DNA of 5,902 nucleotides from assembly GCA_035718085.1 (NCBI GenBank), contig DASTHS010000074.1:1-5902 (forward strand), read 5' to 3'. A program made the position numbers and the translations under genes. Every line of letters starts with the position of its first letter. Positions within the stretch are counted from its first letter, which is position 1. Shown here piece after piece: positions 1-5,846 of the stretch. The notes under the pieces are model-generated. The model worked only from the letters and a program-made list of their open reading frames with translations. It made no database searches and was not told the origin of the DNA. The stretch comes from DASTHS01 sp035718085 (GTDB taxonomy: Bacteria; Actinomycetota; Acidimicrobiia; Acidimicrobiales; Palsa-688).

Positions 1-1090
1 GATGACCGCCCGGCGCCTCGCCGAGGTCGAGGCGCGCCTCGATCGGGTGGCCGCCGAGCGCGAGGCGGCGGCCGCCCGTCGGGTCGAGCTGGCGGCTGCC
101 GCCACCGCCGCCGAACGGCTCGCCACCGTCGTGGCCGCCCAGGAGGGCCGCCTGGAGTCCGCCGCCGGGCGCCTGCGCGTGGCGCGCGCCGACCAGGTCG
201 CCGCCCTCAAGGCCCTCGGCGACCGCCTGGAGGCGCTGCGACGGGAGCGGGCCACCGCCGAACGCCAGCTGGCCGAGACCCGCGAGCGCCAGGGTCGCGC
301 CGAGCTCGACGAGGCCGAGGCCCGCGTGCGCCTCGAGGCCCTCACCGAGACGGTGCGCCGGGAGCTCGACTGCGAGCCCGACGCCCTGCGCCTCGCCCCC
401 GAACCTGAGCTGCCCGCCGGCACCAGCGCCACCACCCGCCGCGCCGAGCTCGAGCGCGAGCTGCGGCTCATGGGCCCGGTCAACCCCCTCGCCCTCGAAG
501 AGCACACCGCCTTGCAGGAGCGCCACGCCTTCCTGGAGGGGCAGCTCGACGACGTGCGGGCCGCCCGGCGGGAGCTGGCCAAGGTGATCCGGGCCATCGA
601 CGCCGAGATCGTGGAGGTGTTCCGCGCCGCCTACGCCGACGTCGCCGAGAACTTCGAGAAGCTCTTCGCCACCCTCTTCCCCGGCGGCCAGGGCCGGCTG
701 CGCCTGACCGACCCCGACCACCTCCTCGAGACCGGCATCGAGGTGGAGGCCCGCCCGTCGGGCAAGAACGTGCGGCGCCTGTCGCTGCTCTCCGGTGGCG
801 AGCGCAGCCTCACGGCCATGGCGTTCCTCTTCGCCGTCTTCCGCAGCCGGCCGTCGCCGTTCTACCTGATGGACGAGGTCGAGGCCGCCCTCGACGACGT
901 CAACCTGCACCGCTTCCTCGGGCTGGTGCACGAGTTCCGCGACGAGGCGCAGCTGCTGATCGTGAGCCACCAGCGCCGCACCATGGAGGCCGCCGACTGC
1001 CTCTACGGGGTCACCATGGCCCCCGGCGGCTCGTCGAAGGTCGTCAGCGAGCGCATCGGCGCCCGGGCGGTGGGCGCCGACGCCCCCTGA
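1..1090 (+). CDS. smc: Chromosome segregation protein SMC, C-terminal part (5' end outside window)
   Basis: SMC is the ATPase of the bacterial condensin complex with ScpA and ScpB, which compacts and helps segregate the chromosome. The reading frame is open from the left edge, with codons starting at base 2, so the ATG at 2 is internal. Numbering from that ATG, residues 1 to about 130 are an Ala/Glu/Arg-rich coiled coil, the arm returning from the hinge. About 150-165 is the family segment with GPVNPLALEE. The ABC signature LLSGGER is at 262-268, Walker B with its glutamate (FYLMDE) at 287-292, the D-loop just after it, and the H-loop histidine (IVSHQ) at 323. Walker A and the hinge lie upstream, outside the window. 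The visible part is intact and ends in TGA 28 bases before ftsY. Identification is secure; I see nothing aberrant in the head. Confidence 0.96.
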   Translation, partial: MTARRLAEVEARLDRVAAEREAAAARRVELAAAATAAERLATVVAAQEGRLESAAGRLRVARADQVAALKALGDRLEALRRERATAERQLAETRERQGRAELDEAEARVRLEALTETVRRELDCEPDALRLAPEPELPAGTSATTRRAELERELRLMGPVNPLALEEHTALQERHAFLEGQLDDVRAARRELAKVIRAIDAEIVEVFRAAYADVAENFEKLFATLFPGGQGRLRLTDPDHLLETGIEVEARPSGKNVRRLSLLSGGERSLTAMAFLFAVFRSRPSPFYLMDEVEAALDDVNLHRFLGLVHEFRDEAQLLIVSHQRRTMEAADCLYGVTMAPGGSSKVVSERIGARAVGADAP

Positions 1091-1103
1091 CGCCGGCCGC
1101 TCG

Positions 1104-1109
1104 TAGGCT
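1104..1109 (+). promoter_or_regulatory. Candidate -10 box (TAGGCT) for leaderless ftsY transcription
   Basis: TAGGCT fits the actinobacterial TAnnnT -10 pattern and ends 9 bases before the ftsY ATG at 1119. Transcription would therefore start at or within about 3 bases of the ATG. No Shine-Dalgarno-like purine run lies between the smc stop and the ATG, which agrees with a leaderless message. No convincing -35 box is visible, and it would fall in the end of smc. The same arrangement recurs before ffh. This is inferred from sequence pattern only. Confidence 0.55.
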
Positions 1110-1118
1110 GCCGCCGCC

Positions 1119-2414
1119 ATGACCATCATCATCCTCGTCGTCGTCCTGGGCCTCGTCGTGCTCGGGACCGCCGGCACCCTGATCGGCACCGCCCGCAGCC
1201 GTCGCCGACGGCCGGCACGGGGCGGCACCCGCCCCACCGCCGCCCGGCCGGCGACCCGGCCCCCCGCCGCCCCGCCCGGGCCCGCCGGCGAGGGCCGCGC
1301 CCCGCCGGCGGCCACCCTCCCCCCCGCGCCGACCCCGTCGGCGGCCCGCACCCCCGCCGCGCCTGGCGTCCCCGGCGCCCCCGCCCTGGGCGGCGAGGCG
1401 CCCGCCCTCGACGACGCCGCCCTCGAGGCGCAGCTGGCCGACCTCGACGCCGAGCTCGAGATCGAGCTCGCCGAGGGCGGCCCCGACGGCCCCGTCGAGC
1501 TGCTCGAGCGGCCCCGCTTCCGCGACCGCCTCGGCAAGGCACGGGGCCTCTTCGCCGGCTACCTCGGCGGCATCCGCTCCCGTGGCCGCATCGACGCCGC
1601 CACCTGGGACGAGCTGGAGGAGGCGCTGATCCTCGCCGACGTCGGCGTCGAGGTGGCCACCCGCATGCTCGACGACCTGCGCGCCCGGGTGAAGAAGGAG
1701 GGGATCACCAGCCCCGACGCCCTCGTCGAGGCGCTCAAGGCCGACATGGTCGCCATGCTCGCCGGCGACCGGTCGCTCAAGATCGAGCCGGGCGCCACCA
1801 ACGTGTGGCTCTTCGTCGGCGTCAACGGCGTCGGCAAGACGACCACCATCGGCAAGGTCGGCCTGCGCGAGCGGGCGGCGGGCCACTCGGTGGTCATGGC
1901 CGCCGGCGACACCTTCCGCGCCGCCGCCGCCGACCAGCTGGCCATGTGGGCCGGGCGGGTCGACGCATCGGTCATCCGCGGCAACGAGGGCGGCGACCCC
2001 GGCTCGGTGATCTTCGACGCCGTGCAGCACGCCGCGGCCCGCAAGGTCGACCTGGTGCTCGCCGACACCGCCGGCCGCCTCCACACCAAGGTGAACCTCA
2101 TGGAGGAGCTGAAGAAGGTGCGCCGGGTGGCCGAGAAGCCGCCGGGGATGGTGCAGGAGGTGCTGCTGGTCATCGATGCCACCACCGGCCAGAACGGTCT
2201 GGTGCAGGCCCGACAGTTCTCCGAGGCCGTCGAGGTCACCGGTGTGGTGCTCACCAAGCTCGACGGCACCGCCAAGGGCGGCATCGCCCTGGCCATCACC
2301 GCCGACCTCGGCCTGCCGATCAAGCTGGTCGGTCTGGGCGAGGCGGCCTCCGACCTGGTCGAGTTCGACCCGGAGGAGTTCGTCGACGCCCTCGTCGGCG
2401 CCGACGAGGCCTGA
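1119..2414 (+). CDS. ftsY: Signal recognition particle receptor FtsY, with N-terminal membrane anchor
   Basis: FtsY is the SRP receptor GTPase. It docks Ffh-ribosome-nascent chain complexes at the inner membrane and passes them to SecYEG or YidC. The 431-residue product starts with a hydrophobic segment at about 3-23, followed by an Arg-rich stretch at 27-31, so it looks like a genuine membrane anchor. A Pro/Ala-rich linker (about 33-90) and an acidic stretch (about 90-125) lead to the NG core. An amphipathic helix near 130-150 starts the N domain. GTPase motifs are G1 GVNGVGKTTT 234-243, G2 DTFR 264-267, G3 DTAGR 316-320, G4 TKLDG 379-383 and the closing loop GLGE 405-408. All key residues are present. 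The ATG at 1119 is preferred because it keeps the anchor and sits 9 bases after a -10-like hexamer. ffh, its partner, follows after 49 bases. Identification is secure. Confidence 0.97.
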   Translation: MTIIILVVVLGLVVLGTAGTLIGTARSRRRRPARGGTRPTAARPATRPPAAPPGPAGEGRAPPAATLPPAPTPSAARTPAAPGVPGAPALGGEAPALDDAALEAQLADLDAELEIELAEGGPDGPVELLERPRFRDRLGKARGLFAGYLGGIRSRGRIDAATWDELEEALILADVGVEVATRMLDDLRARVKKEGITSPDALVEALKADMVAMLAGDRSLKIEPGATNVWLFVGVNGVGKTTTIGKVGLRERAAGHSVVMAAGDTFRAAAADQLAMWAGRVDASVIRGNEGGDPGSVIFDAVQHAAARKVDLVLADTAGRLHTKVNLMEELKKVRRVAEKPPGMVQEVLLVIDATTGQNGLVQARQFSEAVEVTGVVLTKLDGTAKGGIALAITADLGLPIKLVGLGEAASDLVEFDPEEFVDALVGADEA

Positions 2415-2448
2415 CCCGACCGGCGGTCGCCGGGTGAGGCGGCTCAAG

Positions 2449-2454
2449 TAGCCT
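2449..2454 (+). promoter_or_regulatory. Candidate -10 box (TAGCCT) for leaderless ffh transcription
   Basis: TAGCCT lies in the 49-base ftsY-ffh gap and ends 9 bases before the ffh ATG at 2464, the same spacing as before ftsY. The flanks are also alike (TAGnCTGCCnCC, then ATG). The only purine-rich stretch in the gap, GTGAGG at 2434-2439, is about 25 bases from the ATG and too far to act as a Shine-Dalgarno sequence. The likely start nucleotide is the A of the ATG. No clear -35 box is seen. The call rests on pattern alone. Confidence 0.55.
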
Positions 2455-2463
2455 GCCACCCTC

Positions 2464-3831
2464 ATGTTCGAGTCGCTGACCGACCGGTTCGACGCCGTCT
2501 TCACCCGCCTGCGCGGCCGCGGCCGGCTCACCGAAGCCGACGTCGACGAGGCCATGCGCGAGATCCGCCTGGCGCTGCTGCAGGCCGACGTCAACCTGCG
2601 GGTGGTGCGGGCATTCGTCGACCGGGTGCGCGAACGCCTGGTCGGCATGGACCTCTCGACCAGCCTCACGCCGGGCCAGCAGGTGGTCAAGGTCGTCCAC
2701 GACGAGCTGCGCGAGATCCTCGGCGGCGAGACGCTGCGCATCACCTACGCGCCGCGTCCGCCGACGGTGGTGCTGCTGGCCGGCCTCCAGGGCGCCGGCA
2801 AGACCACCACCGCCGGGAAGCTGGCCGCCTGGTTCAAGCGCCGGGAGGGCCGCAACCCGCTGCTCGTCGCCGCCGACCTGCAGCGCCCCGCCGCCGTCGA
2901 GCAGCTCCGGGTCCTCGGCCAGCAGGCCGGCGTCCCGGTGTACTCGTCGCAGACCGACCCGGTCACCGTCGCCACCGAGGGCCTCGCCGAGGCCACCCGG
3001 CTCGGTCGCGACGTGCTCATCGTCGACACCGCCGGCCGCCTCGCCATCGACGCCGAGCTCATGGACGAGGTGCGGCGCATCTCCGAGGCGGTCACGCCGA
3101 CCTACACCTTCCTCGTCATCGACGCCATGACCGGGCAGGACGCGGTGGCCACCGCCGACGCCTTCCACCGCACCCTCGAGCTCGACGGGGTGATCCTCAC
3201 CAAGGTCGACGGCGACGCCCGCGGGGGGGCCGCCCTGTCGGTGAAAGAGGTCGTCGGCCGCCCGATCGTCTTCGCCTCCACCGGTGAGAAGCAGGACGAC
3301 TTCGAGCTGTTCCACCCCGACCGCATGGCCGACCGCATCCTCGGCATGGGCGACGTGCTCACCCTCATCGAGAAGGCCGAGCAGCACGTCGACCAGGACG
3401 CGGCCGAGGCGGCCGTCAGCCGCCTGCAAGAGGGCCGCTTCACCCTCGACGACTTCCTCGAACAGATGCAGCAGGTCAAGAAGATGGGGCCGCTGTCGGG
3501 GCTGATCGGCATGATGCCCGGGCTGCCCAAGGAGCTGCGCAACGCCCAGATCGACGACGACGCCCTCACGCCGATCGAGGCGATCATCCGGTCGATGACC
3601 CCCGCCGAGCGCAACGACCCGGCGATCATCAACGGGTCGCGCCGGGCCCGCATCGCCAAGGGCTCGGGGACCACCGTGCCGGAGGTCAACGGGCTGCTCG
3701 ACCGGTTCAAGCAGATGCAGCAGATGATGAAGCAGCTGTCGGGCATGCCCGGCATGGGTGGCCGCATGGTGCGCACCGCCGCCAAGCGCCAGTCGAAGAA
3801 GGCGGCCAAGAAGGGCAAGCGCAAGCGCTGA
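2464..3831 (+). CDS. ffh: Signal recognition particle protein Ffh (SRP54)
   Basis: Ffh is the protein part of bacterial SRP. With the 4.5S/6S RNA it binds signal sequences emerging from the ribosome and forms a GTP-dependent heterodimer with FtsY. The product is 455 residues, a usual length. The helical N domain is about 1-95. G-domain motifs are G1 GLQGAGKTTT 107-116, G2 DLQRPAA 138-144, G3 DTAGR 188-192, G4 TKVDG 246-250 and GEK 274-276. The M domain runs from about 297, with the Met/Gly-rich finger loop near 335-355 and the RNA-binding motif IAKGSGT around 400-402. A Met/Gln-rich helix and a Lys/Arg-rich tail end the protein. The ATG at 2464 gives the normal N-terminus beginning MFESLTDRF. 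The SRP RNA gene is not in this window. Nothing is missing; identification is secure. Confidence 0.98.
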   Translation: MFESLTDRFDAVFTRLRGRGRLTEADVDEAMREIRLALLQADVNLRVVRAFVDRVRERLVGMDLSTSLTPGQQVVKVVHDELREILGGETLRITYAPRPPTVVLLAGLQGAGKTTTAGKLAAWFKRREGRNPLLVAADLQRPAAVEQLRVLGQQAGVPVYSSQTDPVTVATEGLAEATRLGRDVLIVDTAGRLAIDAELMDEVRRISEAVTPTYTFLVIDAMTGQDAVATADAFHRTLELDGVILTKVDGDARGGAALSVKEVVGRPIVFASTGEKQDDFELFHPDRMADRILGMGDVLTLIEKAEQHVDQDAAEAAVSRLQEGRFTLDDFLEQMQQVKKMGPLSGLIGMMPGLPKELRNAQIDDDALTPIEAIIRSMTPAERNDPAIINGSRRARIAKGSGTTVPEVNGLLDRFKQMQQMMKQLSGMPGMGGRMVRTAAKRQSKKAAKKGKRKR

Positions 3832-3865
3832 CCCCGGCGCCGGCCCCGCCGACGACCGCCTCGGA

Positions 3866-3884
3866 GGGCGCTGGCTGCGCGCCC
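3866..3884 (+). terminator. Weak hairpin between ffh and rpsP, possible attenuator or terminator
   Basis: GGGCGC at 3866-3871 can pair with GCGCCC at 3879-3884 across a 7-base loop, 35 bases after the ffh stop. There is no T-run after it, so it is not a classical intrinsic terminator, and short GC stems arise easily at this base composition. It lies just upstream of the rpsP promoter candidate. A second self-complementary stretch, CCGGCGCCGG, is at 3834-3843. The functional call is tentative. Confidence 0.2.
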
Positions 3885-3898
3885 GCTGGGGTTGGCGC

Positions 3899-3904
3899 TA
3901 GGCT
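3899..3904 (+). promoter_or_regulatory. Candidate -10 box (TAGGCT) for the rpsP-khpA-rimM-trmD operon
   Basis: TAGGCT matches TAnnnT and is identical to the hexamer before ftsY. It sits in the 110-base ffh-rpsP gap, 37 bases before the rpsP ATG. A transcript would start near 3911-3914 and have a leader of about 30 bases that contains the AGGA ribosome-binding site. This gap is the natural place for a promoter because the next four genes are tightly packed. No strong -35 box is visible. Confidence 0.55.
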
Positions 3905-3927
3905 CACAGGTCGGCCCACGACCAGAC

Positions 3928-3931
3928 AGGA
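3928..3931 (+). promoter_or_regulatory. Ribosome-binding site of rpsP (AGGA)
   Basis: AGGA lies 10 bases before the ATG at 3942 and only 4 bases before an in-frame TTG at 3936. The spacing therefore favours the ATG, which also gives the standard S16 N-terminus MAVKLRL. Confidence 0.6.
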
Positions 3932-3941
3932 CTCCTTGACG

Positions 3942-4229
3942 ATGGCAGTGAAGCTCCGCCTCATGCGGATCGGGAAGAAGAAGCAGCCGGTGTACCGGGT
4001 GGTCGCCGCTGACAGCCGCTCGCCGCGCGACGGCCGGTTCATCGAGATCCTGGGCACCTACGAGCCCCGCCAGGAGCCCTCGCGGATCGTCATCGACAAC
4101 GACAAGGCGGTCCGTTGGCTGCGCGACGGCGCCAAGCCGACCGACGTCGTCGAGAAGATCCTCACCAAGTCGGGTGCCATCGCCCAGTGGAAGGGCCAGC
4201 CCGCGCCCGCCGAGGGCGCCGCGTCGTGA
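3942..4229 (+). CDS. rpsP: 30S ribosomal protein S16
   Basis: S16 is a primary-domain protein of the 30S subunit that binds 16S rRNA early in assembly. The 95-residue product matches the family along its length: the basic N-terminus MAVKLRLMRIGKKKQPVYR, then ADSRSPRDGRFIE near 23-35, LGTYEPR near 37-43, and a helical region with WLRDGAKPTDVVEKIL near 59-74. A short Ala/Pro-rich tail follows. The ATG at 3942 is chosen over the TTG at 3936 because of the family N-terminus and the AGGA spacing. Its TGA overlaps the GTG of khpA by four bases (GTGA), so the two are probably translationally coupled. It is the first gene of the ribosome-maturation cluster. Identification is secure. Confidence 0.98.
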   Translation: MAVKLRLMRIGKKKQPVYRVVAADSRSPRDGRFIEILGTYEPRQEPSRIVIDNDKAVRWLRDGAKPTDVVEKILTKSGAIAQWKGQPAPAEGAAS

Positions 4230-4504
4230 GCGACGCCGCCGAGGGCGCGACCAACACCGCCCAGGCGCCCCGCGCCACCGCGGTGCTCACCTACCTCGCC
4301 ACCCGCCTGGTCGACGACCCCGCCCGCGTCGAGATCGACGCCGCGCCGTCGCGCGGCGGGGTGAAGCTGTCGCTGCGCGTCGGCGCCGACGACATGGGCA
4401 AGGTGATCGGCCGGCGCGGCCGCATCGCCCAGTCGATCCGCTCGGTCGTGCGCGCCGCCGGCGCCGCCGACGGGGTCGACGTCAGCGTCGACATCGTCGA
4501 CTGA
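4226..4504 (+). CDS. khpA: KH-domain RNA-binding protein KhpA
   Basis: This is the small single-KH protein usually found between rpsP and rimM. In Firmicutes, KhpA pairs with KhpB (Jag/EloR) and binds many RNAs; its role in actinobacteria is less settled. The 92-residue product has one KH fold. The family segment DDMGKVIGRRGRIAQSIR is present, with the nucleic-acid-binding GxxG loop at Gly62-Arg63-Arg64-Gly65. The first 17 or so residues (Ala/Thr/Gln-rich) precede the conserved helix TAVLTYLATRLVDDP and look like a short extension, since family members commonly have about 75-80 residues. The start is the GTG overlapping the rpsP stop; a GAGGG at 4212-4216 lies 9 bases upstream and can serve as ribosome-binding site. 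Family identity is secure; the cellular role here is inferred. Confidence 0.93.
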   Translation: MSDAAEGATNTAQAPRATAVLTYLATRLVDDPARVEIDAAPSRGGVKLSLRVGADDMGKVIGRRGRIAQSIRSVVRAAGAADGVDVSVDIVD

Positions 4505-4520
4505 CCGCTCCCGCCGACCC

Positions 4521-5003
4521 GTGCTGCTCGAGGTCGGTCGGGTGGTGCGCGCCCACGGGCTGCGCGGCCAGGTGATCGTCGAGCTGACCACCAACCGGCC
4601 CGAACGCGCCGAGGTGGGCACGGTGCTCCACGCCGGCGAGCGTCCGCTCACCGTGACCGCGTCGGCCGTCGCCCCCGCCGGCACCGGCCATGGCCGCTGG
4701 CTGGTGAGCTTCGCGGGGGTCACCACCCGCGCCGAGGCCGACGGCCTGCGCGGCCAGGTGCTCAGTGCCCCGCCGATCGATGACCCCGACGCCCTGTGGG
4801 TGCACGAGCTGATCGGCGCCCGGGTCGTCGAAGCGGGGGCCGGCGGCCGGGAGCGGGGCACGGTCACCGACGTGCTCGCCAACCCCGCCAGCGACCTGCT
4901 CGTGCTCGACACCGGGGCGCTGGTGCCCCTGGCGTTCGTGGTGTCGGCGAGCGGGGGAGTGGTCGAGATCGACGCCCCCGACGGCCTCTTCGACCTCGGG
5001 TGA
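4521..5003 (+). CDS. rimM: Ribosome maturation factor RimM
   Basis: RimM helps assemble the 3' (head) domain of the 30S subunit and binds S19. The 160-residue product, slightly short for the family, has the two expected domains. The N-terminal beta-barrel (about 1-85) has VGRVVRAHGLRGQV at 5-18 and FAGVTTRAEADGLRG at 64-78. The PRC-barrel (about 90-160) opens with DALWVHELIG at 90-99, contains LVPLAFV at 134-140 and ends with the usual IDAPDGLFDL near 150-159. The GTG at 4521 is chosen because the family N-terminus begins right after it. The 16 bases between the khpA stop and this GTG have no purine-rich ribosome-binding site, so coupling to khpA is likely. Its stop overlaps the trmD GTG. Identification is secure; the start is fairly secure. 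Confidence 0.95.
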   Translation: MLLEVGRVVRAHGLRGQVIVELTTNRPERAEVGTVLHAGERPLTVTASAVAPAGTGHGRWLVSFAGVTTRAEADGLRGQVLSAPPIDDPDALWVHELIGARVVEAGAGGRERGTVTDVLANPASDLLVLDTGALVPLAFVVSASGGVVEIDAPDGLFDLG

Positions 5004-5761
5004 GTGGCCCCGCCCTGCGGGCCCGGGTGCTCACCATCTTCCCCGACCTGGTCGCCCCCTGGCTCGACGCCAGCCTGATGGGCAAGGCCCGCCGGTCGGG
5101 GCTGCTCGACCTCGACGTGGTCGACCTGCGCGCGGCGGCGTCGGACCCCCACCGCTCCGTCGACGACGCCCCCTTCGGCGGCGGGGCGGGGATGGTGCTC
5201 GCCCCCGAACCGGTGTTCGCGGCGGCCGAGGCCGCCGCCGCCGGGCCGGGCGGCCTGCCCCGGCCCCTGCTGCTGCTCGGGCCCGGCGGCCGGCGCTTCG
5301 ACCAGGCCATGGCCGCCGAACTGGTGGCGGGCGGGGGGTTCTCGCTGCTCTGCGGCCGCTACGAGGGCGTCGACCAGCGCATCGTCGACCACCTCGTCGA
5401 CGGCGAGGTGTCCATCGGGGACTTCGTGCTCTCCGGTGGCGAGGTGGCGGCGCTCGCCGTGCTGGAGGCCACCACCCGCCTCGTGCCCGGCGTGATGGGC
5501 AACACCACCTCCGCCGACGAGGAGTCGTTCTCGTCGGCGTCGGGGGGGCTGCTCGAGTACCCCCACTACACCCGCCCCGCCGACTTCCGGGGCTGGCAGG
5601 TGCCCGACGTGCTCCGCTCGGGCGACCACGCCCGCGTCGCCCGCTGGCGGCGGGCGCAGGCCCTGGCCCGCACCCGCGACCGGCGGCCCGACCTGTGGGC
5701 GGCCCGGGGCGGGGCGTCGGCGCAGGAGCAGGCCGTGCTCGAAGAGTTCGGCCTCGCCTGA
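5000..5761 (+). CDS. trmD: tRNA (guanine-37-N1)-methyltransferase TrmD
   Basis: TrmD is a homodimeric SPOUT enzyme that uses S-adenosylmethionine to make m1G37 next to the anticodon, preventing +1 frameshifting. The product is 253 residues. DDAPFGGGAGM is at 55-65. The trefoil-knot cofactor site has LGPGGRRFDQ at 93-102, CGRYEG at 118-123 and SIGDFVLSGGE at 138-148. PHYTRP is at 188-193, and the C-terminal helical domain follows. By ungapped alignment from memory with E. coli TrmD (offset +6), Glu116 and Arg154 are kept as Glu122 and Arg160. Asp169, the proposed base, is Glu175 here (DEESF instead of EDSF). The GTG at 5000 overlaps the rimM stop (GTGA); no Shine-Dalgarno is obvious. A GTG at 5027 would remove only nine residues but lacks the overlap. 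Identification is secure; full activity is likely but not shown. Confidence 0.97.
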   Translation: MSGPALRARVLTIFPDLVAPWLDASLMGKARRSGLLDLDVVDLRAAASDPHRSVDDAPFGGGAGMVLAPEPVFAAAEAAAAGPGGLPRPLLLLGPGGRRFDQAMAAELVAGGGFSLLCGRYEGVDQRIVDHLVDGEVSIGDFVLSGGEVAALAVLEATTRLVPGVMGNTTSADEESFSSASGGLLEYPHYTRPADFRGWQVPDVLRSGDHARVARWRRAQALARTRDRRPDLWAARGGASAQEQAVLEEFGLA

Positions 5762-5771
5762 CCCAGCCCGA

Positions 5772-5795
5772 CGCCGGCCCGGGGTCCGCCCGGCG
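5772..5795 (+). repeat. Short inverted repeat between trmD and rplS
   Basis: CGCCGG at 5772-5777 can pair with CCGGCG at 5790-5795 across a 12-base loop, starting 10 bases after the trmD stop. It could slow or partly end readthrough from trmD, but there is no T-run, and GC-only stems of this size are expected by chance here. The rest of the gap holds only the promoter and ribosome-binding site listed separately. Confidence 0.2.
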
Positions 5796-5806
5796 CTCCG
5801 ACCGTC

Positions 5807-5812
5807 TATCCT
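5807..5812 (+). promoter_or_regulatory. Candidate -10 box (TATCCT) for rplS
   Basis: TATCCT matches TAnnnT and lies 34 bases upstream of the rplS ATG. A transcript would begin near 5819-5821, giving a leader of about 27 bases with a good Shine-Dalgarno sequence. A separate promoter would let L19 be made in ribosomal amounts independent of trmD, whose product is needed at lower levels. No clear -35 box is seen. Confidence 0.5.
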
Positions 5813-5836
5813 GAACCGTCCCCCGCCCGCTGCACC

Positions 5837-5840
5837 GGAG
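5837..5840 (+). promoter_or_regulatory. Ribosome-binding site of rplS (GGAG)
   Basis: GGAG ends 6 bases before the ATG at 5847, close to ideal spacing. It is the clearest Shine-Dalgarno sequence in the window and is part of the 8-base palindrome GGAGCTCC at 5837-5844. Confidence 0.7.
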
Positions 5841-5846
5841 CTCCTG

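Noticed and set aside
2..4. ATG at the left edge as a gene start
   Set aside because: The frame is open to the edge and the product begins in the middle of an SMC coiled coil. The real smc start must lie far upstream.
2414..2435. Inverted repeat ACCCG/CGGGT after ftsY as a terminator
   Set aside because: The stem is only 5 bp with a 12-base loop and no T-run, inside a 49-base gap at very high GC. Chance explains it.
1805..2437. Second + strand frame of 210 codons inside ftsY
   Set aside because: It is an Arg/Gly/His-rich out-of-frame reading of the FtsY GTPase core, which is fully conserved in its own frame.
1044..2744. Long open reading frame of 566 codons on the - strand opposite ftsY
   Set aside because: It lies wholly opposite conserved ftsY and ffh codons, is compositionally biased (runs of Gly, Arg, His, Asp) and has no recognisable domain. 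Such frames are expected when GC content is this high.
3223..3229. Run of seven G in ffh, with a similar run at 5542-5548 in trmD, as possible frameshift or slippage sites
   Set aside because: Both runs encode Gly-Gly within well-conserved motifs (Ffh DARGGA, TrmD SGGLLE), and the frame continues correctly on both sides. There is no sign of a shift or of recoding.
2320..3429. Open frame of 369 codons on the - strand opposite ffh
   Set aside because: It is antisense to the conserved Ffh G domain, has biased composition and shows no family resemblance.
3936..3938. TTG as the rpsP start
   Set aside because: It would add two residues to the standard S16 N-terminus and sits only 4 bases from the AGGA site. 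The ATG at 3942 fits both better.
4115..4117. TTG as a longer start for the KH protein
   Set aside because: It would overlap rpsP by more than 100 bases and add an Arg-rich out-of-frame rpsP translation. The GTG at 4226 gives the family N-terminus.
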